DNA of 64,000 nucleotides from Ulota crispa (lineage: Eukaryota > Streptophyta > Bryopsida > Orthotrichales > Orthotrichaceae): positions 19,650,868 through 19,714,867 of the forward strand of contig OY987246.1 of assembly GCA_963920765.1 (NCBI GenBank), written 5' to 3'. Both the position numbers and the translations under genes were made by a program. The notes beneath the pieces were generated by a model that saw only the letters and a list, made by a program, of their open reading frames with translations, was not told where the DNA came from and made no database searches. Shown piece by piece: positions 23,551 to 35,320 of the stretch; the stretch's first letter is position 1; every line of letters begins with the position of its first letter.

Positions 23551-24251
23551 GCATTAGCAAAGTTTTGAGTCCTCCAAGAGCCCTCTAAGGTTTGACAAAC
23601 CAAGCTATTAATTGGGTAGCGTGAGTACAAGAAAAGGGAAGTAGGAAACTCATACCCATTGCTACCTTGTATGAAGTACCTAAGCCACATGCACAACCAA
23701 CACCATAACATGTTTGACTTTGACCAAAATCACCAATTTCCATCCAAAATCACCAATTTTCATTAAAATGAGAGTTTTTGAATTGACATAAAACCTTTCA
23801 AATTTAGGTCAAATTTGAAAGATTTTATGTTAATTTAGCTCGATTCAAGCTGAATTGACCTAATTGTTTTTTGAATTTTGGATAAATTACCTCTCATTTC
23901 ATTAGAAAACTCTTATTATAACAAATATGGTGCTAACCCAAAAGAATTAAAAAGGTATTGAACTCATAAAATATATAAATGTACTTACTACTCACTATCC
24001 AAGTACTTCACTCATCTACTCAAATAGAGCAAAATAGAATTTATGGTCCTATCATACATTTGTACCCATAGTTTTTGTCCAATAGGGATAACATAATAGT
24101 ATAGTTTTTATGATTGCATTGAATTCAAAAGGTGAGCGGAAATAGGGGATTATCAGATTAGTGAATGATTTTTTTTGTAGTAAGTACATAATGTAAGACC
24201 CCTTTAGAGACTTTGTAGGGGCTCTTGGAGGGCTCAAAACCTTGCTAATGG
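23551..24251. mobile_element. TIR element, GAGCCCTC family, copy 2
   Basis: About 700 bp with inverted ends of about 40 bp: GCATTAGCAAAGTTTTGAGT at the left and its near complement at 24212-24251. The subterminal motif GAGCCCTCCAAGAGCCCCTA relates it to 9781-10202. No target duplication was found and no ORF stands out. Confidence 0.6.
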
Positions 24252-24334
24252 TCCGCTGCCGAGGTCCACCTCCTTCCTTTCTTTGCCCCTTGCATTGTCA
24301 ATTTTTGCAGTGAGCACATGCTCATTGTCGTAAT

Positions 24335-25296
24335 TTAACCCCTAAAGGACCAAGCCCTTTTTTTTGCAAAAATCTCTAAAAATTAGCACCTCTAGGAGAT
24401 GAGTAAGAAGGTGGGGTTTTTTTTTTGGAAACCCAACTATAGGATCTTACCTTAGACTAGAAGAGGTACTTGTGGGGAAAAAATTAGGTCATTCTAGAAT
24501 CTAGATGGAGATGAGGGAGATATTTACATTTGAAGTGAGAAAAAAAAATCTCTATAGTTCATAAATTTCAAAAGCCTTTGATAGTTTGACCACCTTTACA
24601 TGAAAAAAATTGCTCTACCCAAAGTTGAGCTTTTATTTTTCTATGTAGGAGATCAAGACATCAAGTTAGGTATATGTGAGAGAATTTCAAATCAATTGGA
24701 ACTATACAACACATGGGAAAAAACTAGTAAATAAAAGAAGTAGAGAGTGAGTCAAAACACTAATAAAATTGTTAAGACTTTAATTATTGAAATGAAAAAT
24801 GCAAATCCTAACGGTTATAATTTTGTAATGAACAATCTTCTTCCTTTAGTTCAATTTTTTTCCAAAATATCAAAAATTGAGTAAAATCATGGACTTCAAA
24901 GTTTATTTTAGAGTAGAAAATCCATAGTTGCCCGTAAACAAAAACTCCTCATAACTTTCATCTCATTGATTGAAATTGAATGATTCAAAGCTTCCTAGTT
25001 CCCACATATTAAAAAGATCTAAAGAATCAATTTAAAATTTTATTTAAAATATATATAAATTTCACAAAAAAATTTTAGGCTGCTTGGACAAGCAATCCTT
25101 CCCAAATTTTCATAACTTCATGCATAAATTCTTTATCAAATGTTGGAATGAAAACAAAATTAAATGTCCAAGTAGGTTTTTGAATTCCCCACCTTCAATA
25201 AAAGTTTCAAAAAATTACAAAAAGTAGCTTATCCAAAGGTACATGCCTCAAGTTCCACTTGTCCCCCGAGGGGACAGTTGGTCCTTTTGGGGTTAA
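24335..25296 (-). mobile_element. TTAA element, family A copy A1 (962 bp)
   Basis: TTAA at both borders; ends CCCCTAAAGGACCA and (opposite strand) CCCCAAAAGGACCA. The palindrome TGTCCCC-CGA-GGGGACA (25260-25276) marks the 'left' end, here on the right. It aligns along its length with 28276-29213 and 31364-32307. No ORF of note. Confidence 0.9.
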
Positions 25297-25299
25297 AGT

Positions 25300-25960
25300 A
25301 ACCTTCCCCATACCCAAGCATTTAAGGGTTTAGGTTACTCAAGGTCTTGGAAAGTGCTAGAAAAAATCCATAGGGTTAGCCTTTCAATAAGCTATCATGG
25401 AATGTCATTTTTGTGGTAAAAGTATTGTTGAATATTTTATGTTAAAGGGCAAAGTTACAACTCATAGAGTCATAGGATCCCTAAAAGCAACTCTAGACTA
25501 ACCTTGAAATTGCTTGGATGTATTCCTATAATGGTACTTGTTGGTCCCAATTCCAACTCTCCCAAAGCTCCTTAAACTCGTTATTTATTAAATTGGGAAA
25601 GTGACATTCTTGGGACTTGCGGGTTTTATGTTTTTTATAGAGTATTCATTGAATTCTCTTTTAAAAATATGAAATCCAAAAGTCCCAAAATGTCACTTTT
25701 TCCCAATTTAATAAATAAGGTGTTCTTAGCAACTGACTTGTGGCAAATTTTGCTTGTTCAAGTAACATTCAGTGCTCCACTTTGGGCTCATTATTGTACT
25801 ATGAAACCCTCAAATCTTGGGTGCAGAATCAAGTGTCGCTTGGAATTGGGTGTATTTACTTTAGTCAATGAGGGCGCAGAATTAGTGTTTCATGACTTTC
25901 ATTCAAGAAATATCTTTGGGAAATCTAGAATTTGCAAAAGACATTGTCATATAGCTTAGA
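25300..25960 (+). repeat. Dispersed repeat R, copy 1 (empty target site for E1)
   Basis: Aligns with 37141-38206. At 25442-25445 it has a single TTAA (GTTAAAGGGCAAAG) exactly where the other copy carries the 389-bp element 37295-37683. Part of it can be read as a 96-codon frame, but the frame is not shared with the other copy. Identity of R unknown. Confidence 0.75.
25575..25722. mobile_element. TIR element, 'AAACACCATATTCA' family, copy 2
   Basis: Inverted arms of about 45 bp (TTATTTATTAAATTGGGAAA against its near complement at 25693-25722) inside repeat R, with CAAAATGTCACTTTTTCCCA as part of the right arm. Related to 14859-15115 and 37812-38090. Confidence 0.6.
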
Positions 25961-25984
25961 GTTATATAACATTTGTGAATGCTC

Positions 25985-26094
25985 TTAGGCCAAATCCATG
26001 GTTGTCACATTGGACTACCTGTCTGTTTGATCGTTTGCCCAAAGTGCTTGATTGAGCTCATGTCCGTGTAATGTAGTCAACTCATAGTTGATTT
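25985..26094 (+). repeat. Left arm of a 3.3-kb inverted-repeat structure
   Basis: About 110 bp (TTAGGCC...GGTTGTCACATTGGAC...CAACTCATAGTTG) is inverted at 29214-29327. The motif GGTTGTCACATTGGAC also forms the ends of 30088-30455. This suggests a TIR transposon, or a pair of opposed copies, between 25985 and 29327. Confidence 0.55.
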
Positions 26095-26947
26095 CAAGAA
26101 ACAATAAAAAATGATAAGAAAAACTTACTTTGTACATGGTGGTGATACTCTTTGTTGCCAGCATGAAGTCAAAACGTGGATTTAAAACCAATACACTTAA
26201 TAAAAATGGAAAGTAGTAATTTGATTCTTCCTTTTTTAAGTCAAAAACCTTGAAGATGCCCTAAAGAGCAAGAGTGGATGGACTTGTCTGTCTGTGTCAT
26301 TTGTTTTGTGTGTCCACATGTGCTGTCCAACAACCAAATCTTGCCTTGAAGTAACAACCATGGTCAAACCTACATTTTTAGCTCCCAAAAAATAGAGTCC
26401 TAGTGTGTGAAAATAAGATTCATCACATCCTAGTTTTTGGTTTGCTTTTCAAATTTCCAAAATCCCAAATATTGTATTGAGCATTCATTTGTATTTGGAT
26501 TGATTCATAAATATGCCCACAAAGTCACAAAATAATTTCAAACGTAGGTAGACCAACAATGTTGTTGATGCCTTGTTCTTGGCATGCCAACTTGCCAAAG
26601 AGGGTTTGCTCTTGCCAAACAAAAGGTTGCTTTTGGAATAGTGGAGTTTAGTGTGCACTAGAAAGCGAGCAAGAAGGGTCACATGATTCACAATGCATGC
26701 ACATGTGAGCATTTTTGTTGATGAGAGGCATTTGAGAATACTAGAGGTCATGCAGCAAGTGGCAAGTCAGGTAGGAGGCTCATGAATGGAGCATCTAAGA
26801 ACCACTTTATACATGGCTTGGGATCAAATGGAAGGTCAGTACAATTTGAAGACTTTTGTGCTTTCAATTTGGCTCCAAGCCTTGCAATCAACTCAACCAT
26901 GTGTACATAAAGTTAGTAGGGCCAAAGATCACAAGTTTTCAAATTAT

Positions 26948-27091
26948 GGGAATTTTGGGAACATCATATGGGAATTTTGAGAACATCATATGGGAACTTT
27001 GAGAACATCATATGGGAACTTTGAGATCATTATTGGGAACTTTGGGAACTTTGGGAAAAGTTTTTGGGAACTTTGGGAACATCATATTATA
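26948..27091 (+). repeat. 22-bp minisatellite
   Basis: Five to six units of GGGAACTTTGAGAACATCAT plus two bases, with some units truncated to GGGAACTTT. Confidence 0.85.
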
Positions 27092-27479
27092 ACATTTAAT
27101 TTGAAAATGCACTTTAACAAATGAAATAAAAATTGAAGCTTTCTTTAAGTATTTTTTTTGTACATTTTTTGAATTCTATGGACTTTTTTAATTATTTTTC
27201 ATTAATGAATGGTGACAATTACTTTGATCTAATGGACAAGCTCAATTCGGCCCAAGTTTGTAGTTTGGGCCTTTGAAAACCTTGTCCCGATTATATCACT
27301 TGGAACTTGGCACCAAAGTATTGGTGCCAAAATAATGCCACCTATAGGATGCCACTTAGGATTATTGTAGTTCCGACCTAGCCCAAGTATAAAGCCTTTG
27401 GGCCAGATTTGGAAGAACCTAGCAATCCTATTGGTTGAAATTTGAAGACTTTGGGCTGGCCCTCAATTTGACCTCAAGT

Positions 27480-27700
27480 ATGAAGTGGCTGGTTTGAAAC
27501 AAAAATTTGGGGAGGTGAAACTTCTTCAAATGTTTTTCAATAAATTTTCCTTGAAAGATGAGGAATTGGCATCTAACCCAAATTGTTTCATATTTTTTGG
27601 AGCTTTGTGGAATTAGTTATGAAATTTTGAAGTGGAAAGGCCATAGGGCTCTAAAATGGTGCACCTCCTCAAATGTACATTATGCGTACATTGTTGAAGG
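27480..27700 (+). repeat. Dispersed repeat T, copy 1
   Basis: About 220 bp (TTTGGGGAGGTGAAAC...GGTGCACCTCCTCAAATG) recurs inverted at 40370-40590. Its edge also appears at 29325-29400. Ends and superfamily unknown. Confidence 0.6.
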
Positions 27701-28275
27701 CAGCGTTGTTACTTTGGGCAACTTGAGGCTGTTGGATAGCACGAACAGGTAGACAAATCATACTAGACGAGCAGATTAGGGCATTTTTAGGGTTTTTGAC
27801 CTGAAAATGGAATAATCAAATTATAAATTTACATTTTTATTACATCATATGGCTTTGAGTCCAAGTTTTGACTTCATGTTGGCAACATTAGGAAAAATAT
27901 GGGGCATGCAAAAGGCCTTTAAAAACAAATCCAACCCCCCATTCTTTTGGTTCCCAATGTGGGGAACCAACCTCTGCTGATGGCCAGAAAAAATTAATTA
28001 AAAAATCAAAAAAATCAAAAAAAATCAAAAATCTTATAAAAAAATAAGAAACTTTTTTGGTTTTTTTCATTTTTTTTAATTAAAAATTTTGAAAAAGCTA
28101 ATGTGGCATCAATGATGCCACATCAGCTTGCGCATGATTTTATTAGGAATTGGGTTCCCATGGCTAAGGACCCCCCAAATCTCAGGGCCTTATTGGGGCC
28201 CCATATTTTTCCTAATGCAATGAGTGTCACTAGCGTGTACAATTTAAGTTTTTTTTAATCATTTTGGACCATTTT

Positions 28276-29213
28276 TTAACTCCTAAAGGACCAACTATCC
28301 TCTCGGGGGATAGTTGGGATTTTGGGCATGTACTTACAACTAAACTACTTTGTATGATTTTTTGAAACTTTTATGGAAGATGAGGAATTTAAAAACCTAT
28401 GTGGGCAACTAATTTTTTCTTCATTCCAACATTTATTGAAGAAGTTGTGCATGAAATTTTGAAAAACAAGGGAGATTGGGCAGCCAAAAGCTCTTTTTAA
28501 AATACCATTTTTTCAAAATAAAAATCTGAAATTGGTTCTTTAGATTTGTACACTTTTGGAGAGCTTTGAATCACCCAATTTCAATTTGTGGGTGAAAAGT
28601 ACTTTGCGGGCAAGTATGGAACTCCCCTACCTCCATTCCTTTTGCCTTAAGTGCTTTACTTTTTTGTGCTCTTTGTGAATTTGTTTTTTGACTTCTTTTT
28701 TTTCCTTGTTGTAGTAGATTAAGATTCCTTGATTTTTACCATTTGGATAAAAGTAATTCACATTTCTCAATGTTACATAAATCCTCCAATTTTGCCTAGT
28801 GTATATGCAAATTTGACTACCTTACAGCATAGCAGGATTTTACAAAGTATGATTCATACCTCCAATTCATTTGAAATTTCTCCCACATATATCTAACTTG
28901 GTTTTCTACTTGGGAAAAATAAACCTCAAATTTGCATAGAGCAATTTTTTTGATTTAGAGGCAATCAAAGGCTTCTGAGATTTTTGGGCAGCACGGAAAG
29001 TAACTTTTTTTTTCACTTCAAAAGTCAATATCTCACTCCTCTACATCTAAAATGAGCTGATTTTTTTTCACAAGTACCTCCCATAGTTTAGGGCAAGATC
29101 TTACAATTGGATTTCCAAACATAATTGTTTTCCTACCTTTGTACTCATTCCCCCAAAAGCTACAGTTTTCAATAACTTTCACTGAAAAAAGGGCTTGGTC
29201 CTTTAGGGGTTAA
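28276..29213 (+). mobile_element. TTAA element, family A copy A2 (938 bp)
   Basis: TTAA at both borders; ends TCCTAAAGGACCA and (opposite strand) CCCCTAAAGGACCAAGCCC. A perfect 10-bp palindrome CCAACTATCC/GGATAGTTGG lies at 28291-28317. Its inner arms CTATCC/GGATAG differ from the TTGTCC/GGACAA of the copy at 43987, yet still pair. Confidence 0.92.
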
Positions 29214-29327
29214 ATTCAACTATGAGTTGACTTCACCGGACAAACCATGACCTCAATCGGACACTTTGAGCGTACAAGCGGACATGCAGACAAGCGGTCC
29301 AATGTAACAATCATGGTTGAAGGCCTA
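29214..29327 (-). repeat. Right arm of the 3.3-kb inverted-repeat structure
   Basis: Inverted counterpart of 25985-26094, directly beside the right TTAA of element A2. It runs on into a fragment of repeat T (to about 29400). Confidence 0.55.
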
Positions 29328-30087
29328 TGAAAAACAACATGTACAAATGGAGTACATTTGAGGAGGTGCACTATTTTAGAGCATGCATGGTTTATGAGCC
29401 TCATGCCTTAGTTGACAATTGGCAAATAGAAACTAGCATTAAGTAATGATGAGTTGTGAGTAAATGGTACTAATATTATGAACAAGCATTTATTTACTAG
29501 CATACGGACATTTGCTTTGAGATAGTTGGATGTGCATGGGTAATGCAATATTCAACTCTACAAAAAACTGGTAACTCACAACTAGTCTAAAATCTTACTT
29601 TGATGCACTATCATTTTGGTCTATTTTTTGAAATCAAAAAAAATAATCATCTTCAAGTTTCATCATTATGCTACTCTTTAATAATTTTGTGGGGTTTCAT
29701 GGCAATTTGTTGGGTTTCTAACACATGGTTGGAGGGTGTTTGGTGTTTCAAACTTGGGACGTCCTTTATTGCTTCAACTTCTGCCAAAATGTTCTAAAAG
29801 ATTTTGGATAAGAACATGGTTGGAGGGCACTTGGTGTTCTATATCTATAGCATTTTGTATTACTTCAACTTATACCAAAAAGTTTTATAAGGTTTTACAA
29901 GAGACCACAGATTCAACTGGGGAAATCCTCCCACTTAATAGTATAGAATATAGATGAATTCTTTTAAATTGTGCCCATATTTATAATTCTTTTGTGCTTT
30001 TGTGATCATATTTGTAAATTCCCATTTTTTTTGTACAGCATCTAGCACGTTAAAAATTTAAATCACATGATTAAACATATGTGTCTT

Positions 30088-30455
30088 GGTTGTCACGTTG
30101 GGCACACTACAAGGAAACATGGTCAAATCTACAAAAAAAAGTTGACAAAGATTGTGACCTAATCTACAGTGTATTGTAGATTAGGTCACAATCTTTGCCA
30201 ACTTTTTTCTGTAGATTTGACCATGTTTCCTTATAATAGCAAAATTTGACTATCACATAAGTCAAGCGGACGGACACATTGGACTTGGCAAGGTGGTTGT
30301 CCATGCTATAATTAGAATGCTAACATTAGGATGCAATTGCAAGGTTGCGTGTGTGCCCACATTTAAAAAATAAACAAATTCTTGAGTTTGTCCCTTAATT
30401 GATTGTGTTCACATCGGACAAACAAGCAATTTAGGTTTGGTCCAATGTGACAACC
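30088..30455. mobile_element. TIR element with GGTTGTCACGTTGG ends
   Basis: Inverted ends GGTTGTCACGTTGG / CCAATGTGACAACC about 370 bp apart, with a CACTA-type MITE nested at 30105-30238. Related ends occur at 25999 and 29310. No convincing target duplication. Confidence 0.5.
30105..30238. mobile_element. CACTA-type palindromic MITE (3-bp TSD GCA)
   Basis: 134 bp, almost a complete palindrome (arms of about 58 bp). The left end is CACTACAAGGAAAC; the right end CTTATAATA equals CTTGTAGTG after three G-to-A changes. Flanked by GCA at 30102-30104 and 30239-30241. Confidence 0.85.
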
Positions 30456-30923
30456 ATATTGTTTGCCTCTCATATAATCAAACTCCAATACTTAAATTTT
30501 AGATTTGTAAACCACACGGTTATAACTTTCAAAAAAATACCAAAAAAGCAAAGTAATGAATCAGCTATCAAAACTAAACAAGAACTTTGGAGATTTTCGT
30601 TTTCTATGTGATTTTTTATAGATGTTCAACTTTACAACTTGCATGAAAAATTGAAAATCGGGTTTTTTTTTGTCTTAAAAGTTCATTCAAGAAATCGTTC
30701 CAGATTTATTGGGATTATCTTGCTTCATCCATGCTTTTAGAAGAAGAAATATTAAGCAAGTGTCTCGAAATATTGTAAAAGGTATTTTAGAATGTTTATA
30801 AAGAGTTGGATTTTTTAATAAATCCTCATTGCCAAATTGTACACCCGAAAGGTGAATTTTCCCTTTGTTGGAAAGGATTAGGACATAAAATATATTTCTA
30901 AGGCCATTATGTGTAGCATGTCT

Positions 30924-31157
30924 TTAACTCTTAAACGATCATAGGGCATAGTATATATTTTGACGTATAATTGTCATTTGCTACTAATAAGAAATTTAAA
31001 TTTGGGATCTCAAATAGTCCATTAGAACCGCATTGATCTATTCTTCAACTTATTAGTTGGTCTCAAATGTAGTGGAGGTGTGGATTCATTCCAAATACAA
31101 GAAAAATATCCTGTATTGTATTGGTTGTAAAGGGCCTTTTGGTTGTTTAAGGGTTAA
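30924..31157 (+). mobile_element. TTAA element, family B copy B1 (234 bp)
   Basis: TTAA at both borders; left end CTCTTAAACGATCATAGGGC, right end (opposite strand) CCCTTAAACAACCA. Same length as B2 (33915-34148) and alignable throughout. A short palindrome AAAGG-CCCTTT lies inside the right end. Confidence 0.85.
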
Positions 31158-31292
31158 AAATTAGGGTCATGTATATTATAGTAAGAGGACAAATGAGTGG
31201 GTTCTACAAAAGATGATGTCATCCCACAATTTTGATTAATTTGTAGTACAATATTGTATAGGACAGAAATTGTAATGGTTTTAAATGCATTA

Positions 31293-32547
31293 GGGCATCT
31301 CCTTCGGTGGCTCAAACTTGCTCAAAGTGGATGAAAAGTGTTGAGGCCCCTCTCAAAACCCTCTTAACCCCTAAAAGCCCATTGTCCCCTTGGGGAACAA
31401 ATGGGACTTTGGGCAAGTACCTATGGCTAAACTACTTTGTGTGATTCTCTAAAAAATTTATTGAAAATGGTGAATTATAAGATCTGCGTGGGAATCTAAT
31501 TATTTCTTCATTCTGACAAGTATTGAAGAAATTATGCATGAATAACTGAAAAACAAGGGAGAATCGAGCAGCAAAAAAAATTGCAACTTTTTTAAATAAA
31601 ATTTTGAAATTATTTTGATAAATTTCTATTTATTTGGGAAGCTTTGAATCATTCAATTTTGATAGATGAGATGAAAGTTATGAGAAGTTTTAGTTTGCGG
31701 GTAGGTATGGGACTCCCAAACCTCCATTCCTTTTCCCCCTTGTAAAACTTGTTGCTTTATTTATTTGATCTCTTTGTGTATTTGTTTTTTGACTTTTTTT
31801 TGCCAGTTTTAGTAGACTAAGATTCCTTGGTTTTCACCCTTTGGATCAAAGTAATTTGGGTTTTTGAATTTTGCATAAATCCTCCAATTTTGCCTAGTGT
31901 ATATGCAAATTTCATGACCTTACAGCATTGCAAGATTTTACAAAGTATGATCCACACCTCCATTTCATTTGAAAGTTCTCCCACATATACCTAACTTGGT
32001 CTTCTACATGGGAAAAATAAACCTCAACTTTGAGTAGAGCAATTTTTTTGATATAGGAGCCGTCAAAGGCTTCTGAAATTTCTGGGCAGCAGTGAAAAAA
32101 CTATTTTTTTCACTTCTTATGTGAATATCTCACTCCTCACCATCTAGAATGAGCTAATTTTTTTTCCATAAGTACCTACCATTATCTAGGGCAAGATCTT
32201 ATGGTTGGATTTCTAAAAAGAAATAAAACTATATTTCTCCTCACTCCTCCAAAAGTGGCAGTTTTGAGTGATTTTCACAAAAAAGGGCTTGGGCCTTTAG
32301 GGGTTAAACACTTTGGTCTAGCAAGTCTAGCAAGCCACTCTTCAAGCCATTATTCATTCACTATTCACCATAAGGTTAGTGAGCTTTATCCTCTACTTTC
32401 TTTGATAAGTGGTCAATTGCTTATTTATGGGGCGTGTTGGAGTGTCATGCCACCTTTTCAAAGAGCATGGGTGAAGATCAAAGAGCTTGAGACCTTGCTA
32501 AAACAGATGAAAAACTTTGAAAGAGCTCGGACCAGTGGAGATGCCCT
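31293..32547 (+). mobile_element. PIF/Harbinger-like element W, copy 1 (TSD TTA)
   Basis: The ends GGGCATCTCCTTCGGTGG and CCAGTGGAGATGCCC are flanked by TTA at 31290-31292 and 32548-32550. It is interrupted by A3 (31364-32307), leaving about 0.3 kb of its own sequence. It aligns with the inverted copy 61698-62814. A 158-codon frame across 32201-32677 spans the A3/W junction and is not a gene. Confidence 0.75.
31364..32307 (+). mobile_element. TTAA element, family A copy A3 (944 bp)
   Basis: TTAA at both borders; ends CCCCTAAAAGCCCA and (opposite strand) CCCCTAAAGGCCCAAGCCC. The palindrome TTGTCCCC-TTG-GGGAACAA (one mismatch) lies at 31382-31400. Inserted in W copy 1. The uninterrupted site is visible in W copy 2. 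Confidence 0.92.
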
Positions 32548-33907
32548 TACATCATTATTTACAGTATTCAATTGTCCCTTCACCGTTCACCTGACAGGCA
32601 CCTGGGTCTGTAAAACAAAATCAAGGACCCTTCAATCTAGTAAGCTTTGGGTTTCAATAAGTCCTTTGCAAGTATAGGAGGAATTTGGAGTCCTCATCTG
32701 TAATCTTTAGTATAAGTCTTCCCCAATTTAAGAGTTCACTATTTTCCTCAAGAATATAACTTTGGTGTTCACAAATCATTTGCACATGAAGTAATAAAAT
32801 TGTATCCAAAAATCAATTAGAGATGAAAAAACAAACCCCAGAATTGTTGAATTCTCACGCTTTTCTTTGGCTGCAACTCTAATGCATTACTTATTATACC
32901 TTAGTAGCACGGAGTTGCCTTGTGTTAGTAGAGCCATTGCAAAGTCTCATCTATCAAAATTTTAAAATGTGTCTCATAATATTTGCTGTAAAAAACGTTG
33001 GGGTAATGCAAAATTGCACTAATATCCAAAAATGTGGAGATATATAATAAAGTATATTTCAAGGGAACAAAGATTTTTAGTAACTGCTTTCTCAAAACTT
33101 GTGAATTAGGACTAATGAACTGTACTTAAGGTAGGCGCAGCCATAAGCGTGGAAATTTGGGTTTTGAAGTAGGTAAAACAATCTACTAACTTTGAAAAAA
33201 ATACTGTAAGTTAGGAAATGGAAATCAAAGATATTGGCATCAATTTCAAGTTTTCAATTGCAAGCATTTGTTCACAAAGATTTTTTGAAGTCTAAATCAC
33301 TGAAATTGTAGGAACCATGTGTAAAAGATGCTAAAAGCAAGGCTTGTTGGTTCTTAAATAGTGAGATGTGTACTCAAAACCGTCATGGAGTCACCCACAA
33401 CCATCACTTTGTCACCCATAAATATCACTTAAGTACCCATAACCCCCCTAACTTTGTCAGTGACGCCCATGGGGACATCACGCCCATGGGTGTGGCTACC
33501 TTATGTTGGATCTACCATTGTAGTAACAAAAACTTTTTATAAAAGATGAATCATGAGATTAATTCCGATATAAATTTGATTACAAATTGAATTATAGTAA
33601 TTTTCATGCATTTTTCTTCCAATGATTTACAAAAATCAAAAATTTCTACCCATTATAATACACTGGTACCTATCATTTTTTGCTTACCTAATTAGTGAGG
33701 GTAGTTTTTTGAACTTGTGTAGCTAGGTTTTGTGATGAGGGATGTTGGCACTCTTAAAATCTTGTAGAACAATGAAAAGGGTGACTTTTCAATATTCATT
33801 TAGTAAAGCAATAATTATGTAGCTGAGCCCTGTAAAAAAGCACACTAGCCATTTAGTGCAGATAAATACAAGATCAATTTGAAATGAGTTGCTTGGGCCA
33901 TTCAAGG

Positions 33908-34379
33908 TTAACCCTTAACCCTTAAATGACAATAGGGCATAGTATATACATTACCATATAATTGGTATTTGTTAACAATAAGAAGTTTTGATTTGGGATC
34001 TCAAGTAGTCTACTACAACCACTTTGATCTATTTTTCAACTTCTTTGTTGACTTCAAATGCAGTAAAGGTGTGAATCTATTCCAAAGACAAGAAAAACAC
34101 TTTGTATTCTATTGGTCGCAGCCGCATGCTCTGTCCTTTAGGGGTTAAACAACCAAGCAACCATAGGACATAGTATGTACATTGCTATATAACTAGCATT
34201 TGCTACCAACAAAAAGTTTTAATTTGGGATCTTGACTACCTCACTAGAACAACATTGATCTATATTCCAACTTCCTTGTTGATCTCAAATGTAATAAAGG
34301 TGTGGATGTATTCCAAATACAAGAAAAATACATCATATTGTATTGCTTATTACGGGCTGCTTGGTCCTTTAGGAGTTAA
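33908..34379 (+). mobile_element. TTAA element, family B copy B3, split by B2
   Basis: The left border TTAACCC (33908-33914) continues at TTAAACAACCAAGC (34145) after the inserted copy B2, restoring the terminal repeat TTAACCCTTAAACAACC. The right end is CTTGGTCCTTTAGGAGTTAA. Own length is about 240 bp, like the other B copies. Confidence 0.85.
33915..34148 (+). mobile_element. TTAA element, family B copy B2 (234 bp), inside the terminal repeat of B3
   Basis: TTAA at both borders; ends CCCTTAAATGACAATAGGGC and (opposite strand) CCCCTAAAGGACAG. Its target was the TTAA that occurs within the CCCTTAAA end of B3. Confidence 0.88.
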
Positions 34380-34418
34380 ACTATATACAACTTAGATATA
34401 TATAGCATAAAGAGGGCC

Positions 34419-35320
34419 TTGAACCCCTAAATGCCCAAGGTACCAAATTTTGATGTTCAAAAAACTTTAGGAAACTTTAAACCCCGGTTGAAGGAAAGAT
34501 TGACCATTTCAAGGTTTTTTTTGGAGAAGTTGCGGGCATAAGTTAGCCTTAGCATTCAATCTTAATGTCCTCCCTGCCTTATTCCAATTGTTTTTGGTGG
34601 AAGCTAAATTGCAAGGATACCTCTTGGTCACCAAATAGTGTGATGAATAGTGTCATTATAAAGCCTATGACAAGCTGCCACATTGAACAAACAGACATCA
34701 AGTTGAGAATAAAGTGAAGGTTTCTCTTAGGCACTACCCTTAGCAATGAGGGCCCTTTTACTAAAATTCCATCATCTAACAAGATCTAAATGTGTTGTTG
34801 CCCTAATTTCACTTGGAATGTTTTTGTTATACAAATTAGAAATCATTTGCCCTTGGATTTTCTTTCATTCATAATTATTTTTGGTCAATAATTAGAGCTG
34901 AACATTTTCTTTATATTAGGTGGTAGCTCTTTAACAGTTGCATTGCATGCTCATTTGTAAAACTGTGATCATGAATTTGGAAGGGGGATCATTAGTTTTG
35001 TAGTAACAACAACAAATTCTAAACCATCATAGGTGATTTTTTCCCATTTTTGTACACAAAAATTGCCATTTTGCATTAGAAGTTTGGGGTGGCTAATAAA
35101 AAAACCAAAAAATTCCATACTCATCCACATTCAATCACAAAGATTTTAAAATCTGCTTGGCCCTCTTTGGAGACTTTTTTGGTAGCATCATCTAAAAATC
35201 TTGAAGTTCAAGATCCTGCATCTACAATGATGTTCAATGATGATCATACAAAAACAATTTAAAAACTCCAAAATTGCCTTCCAAAAACAAGAAAAACACC
35301 CTTGGGCATTTAGGGGTTAA
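34419..35320. mobile_element. TTAA element, family F (902 bp)
   Basis: The inverted ends CCCCTAAATGCCCAAGG match perfectly over 17 bp. The right border is TTAA and the left border TTGA, one substitution away. Non-coding. A single copy in the window. Confidence 0.88.

Noticed and set aside
25669-25959. 96-codon frame in repeat R
   Set aside because: The aligned second copy of the repeat does not keep the frame, and the first part is a MITE arm.
32201-32677. 158-codon plus-strand frame
   Set aside because: It crosses from element A3 into Harbinger-like element W and then into flanking DNA, so it cannot be an ancestral gene.
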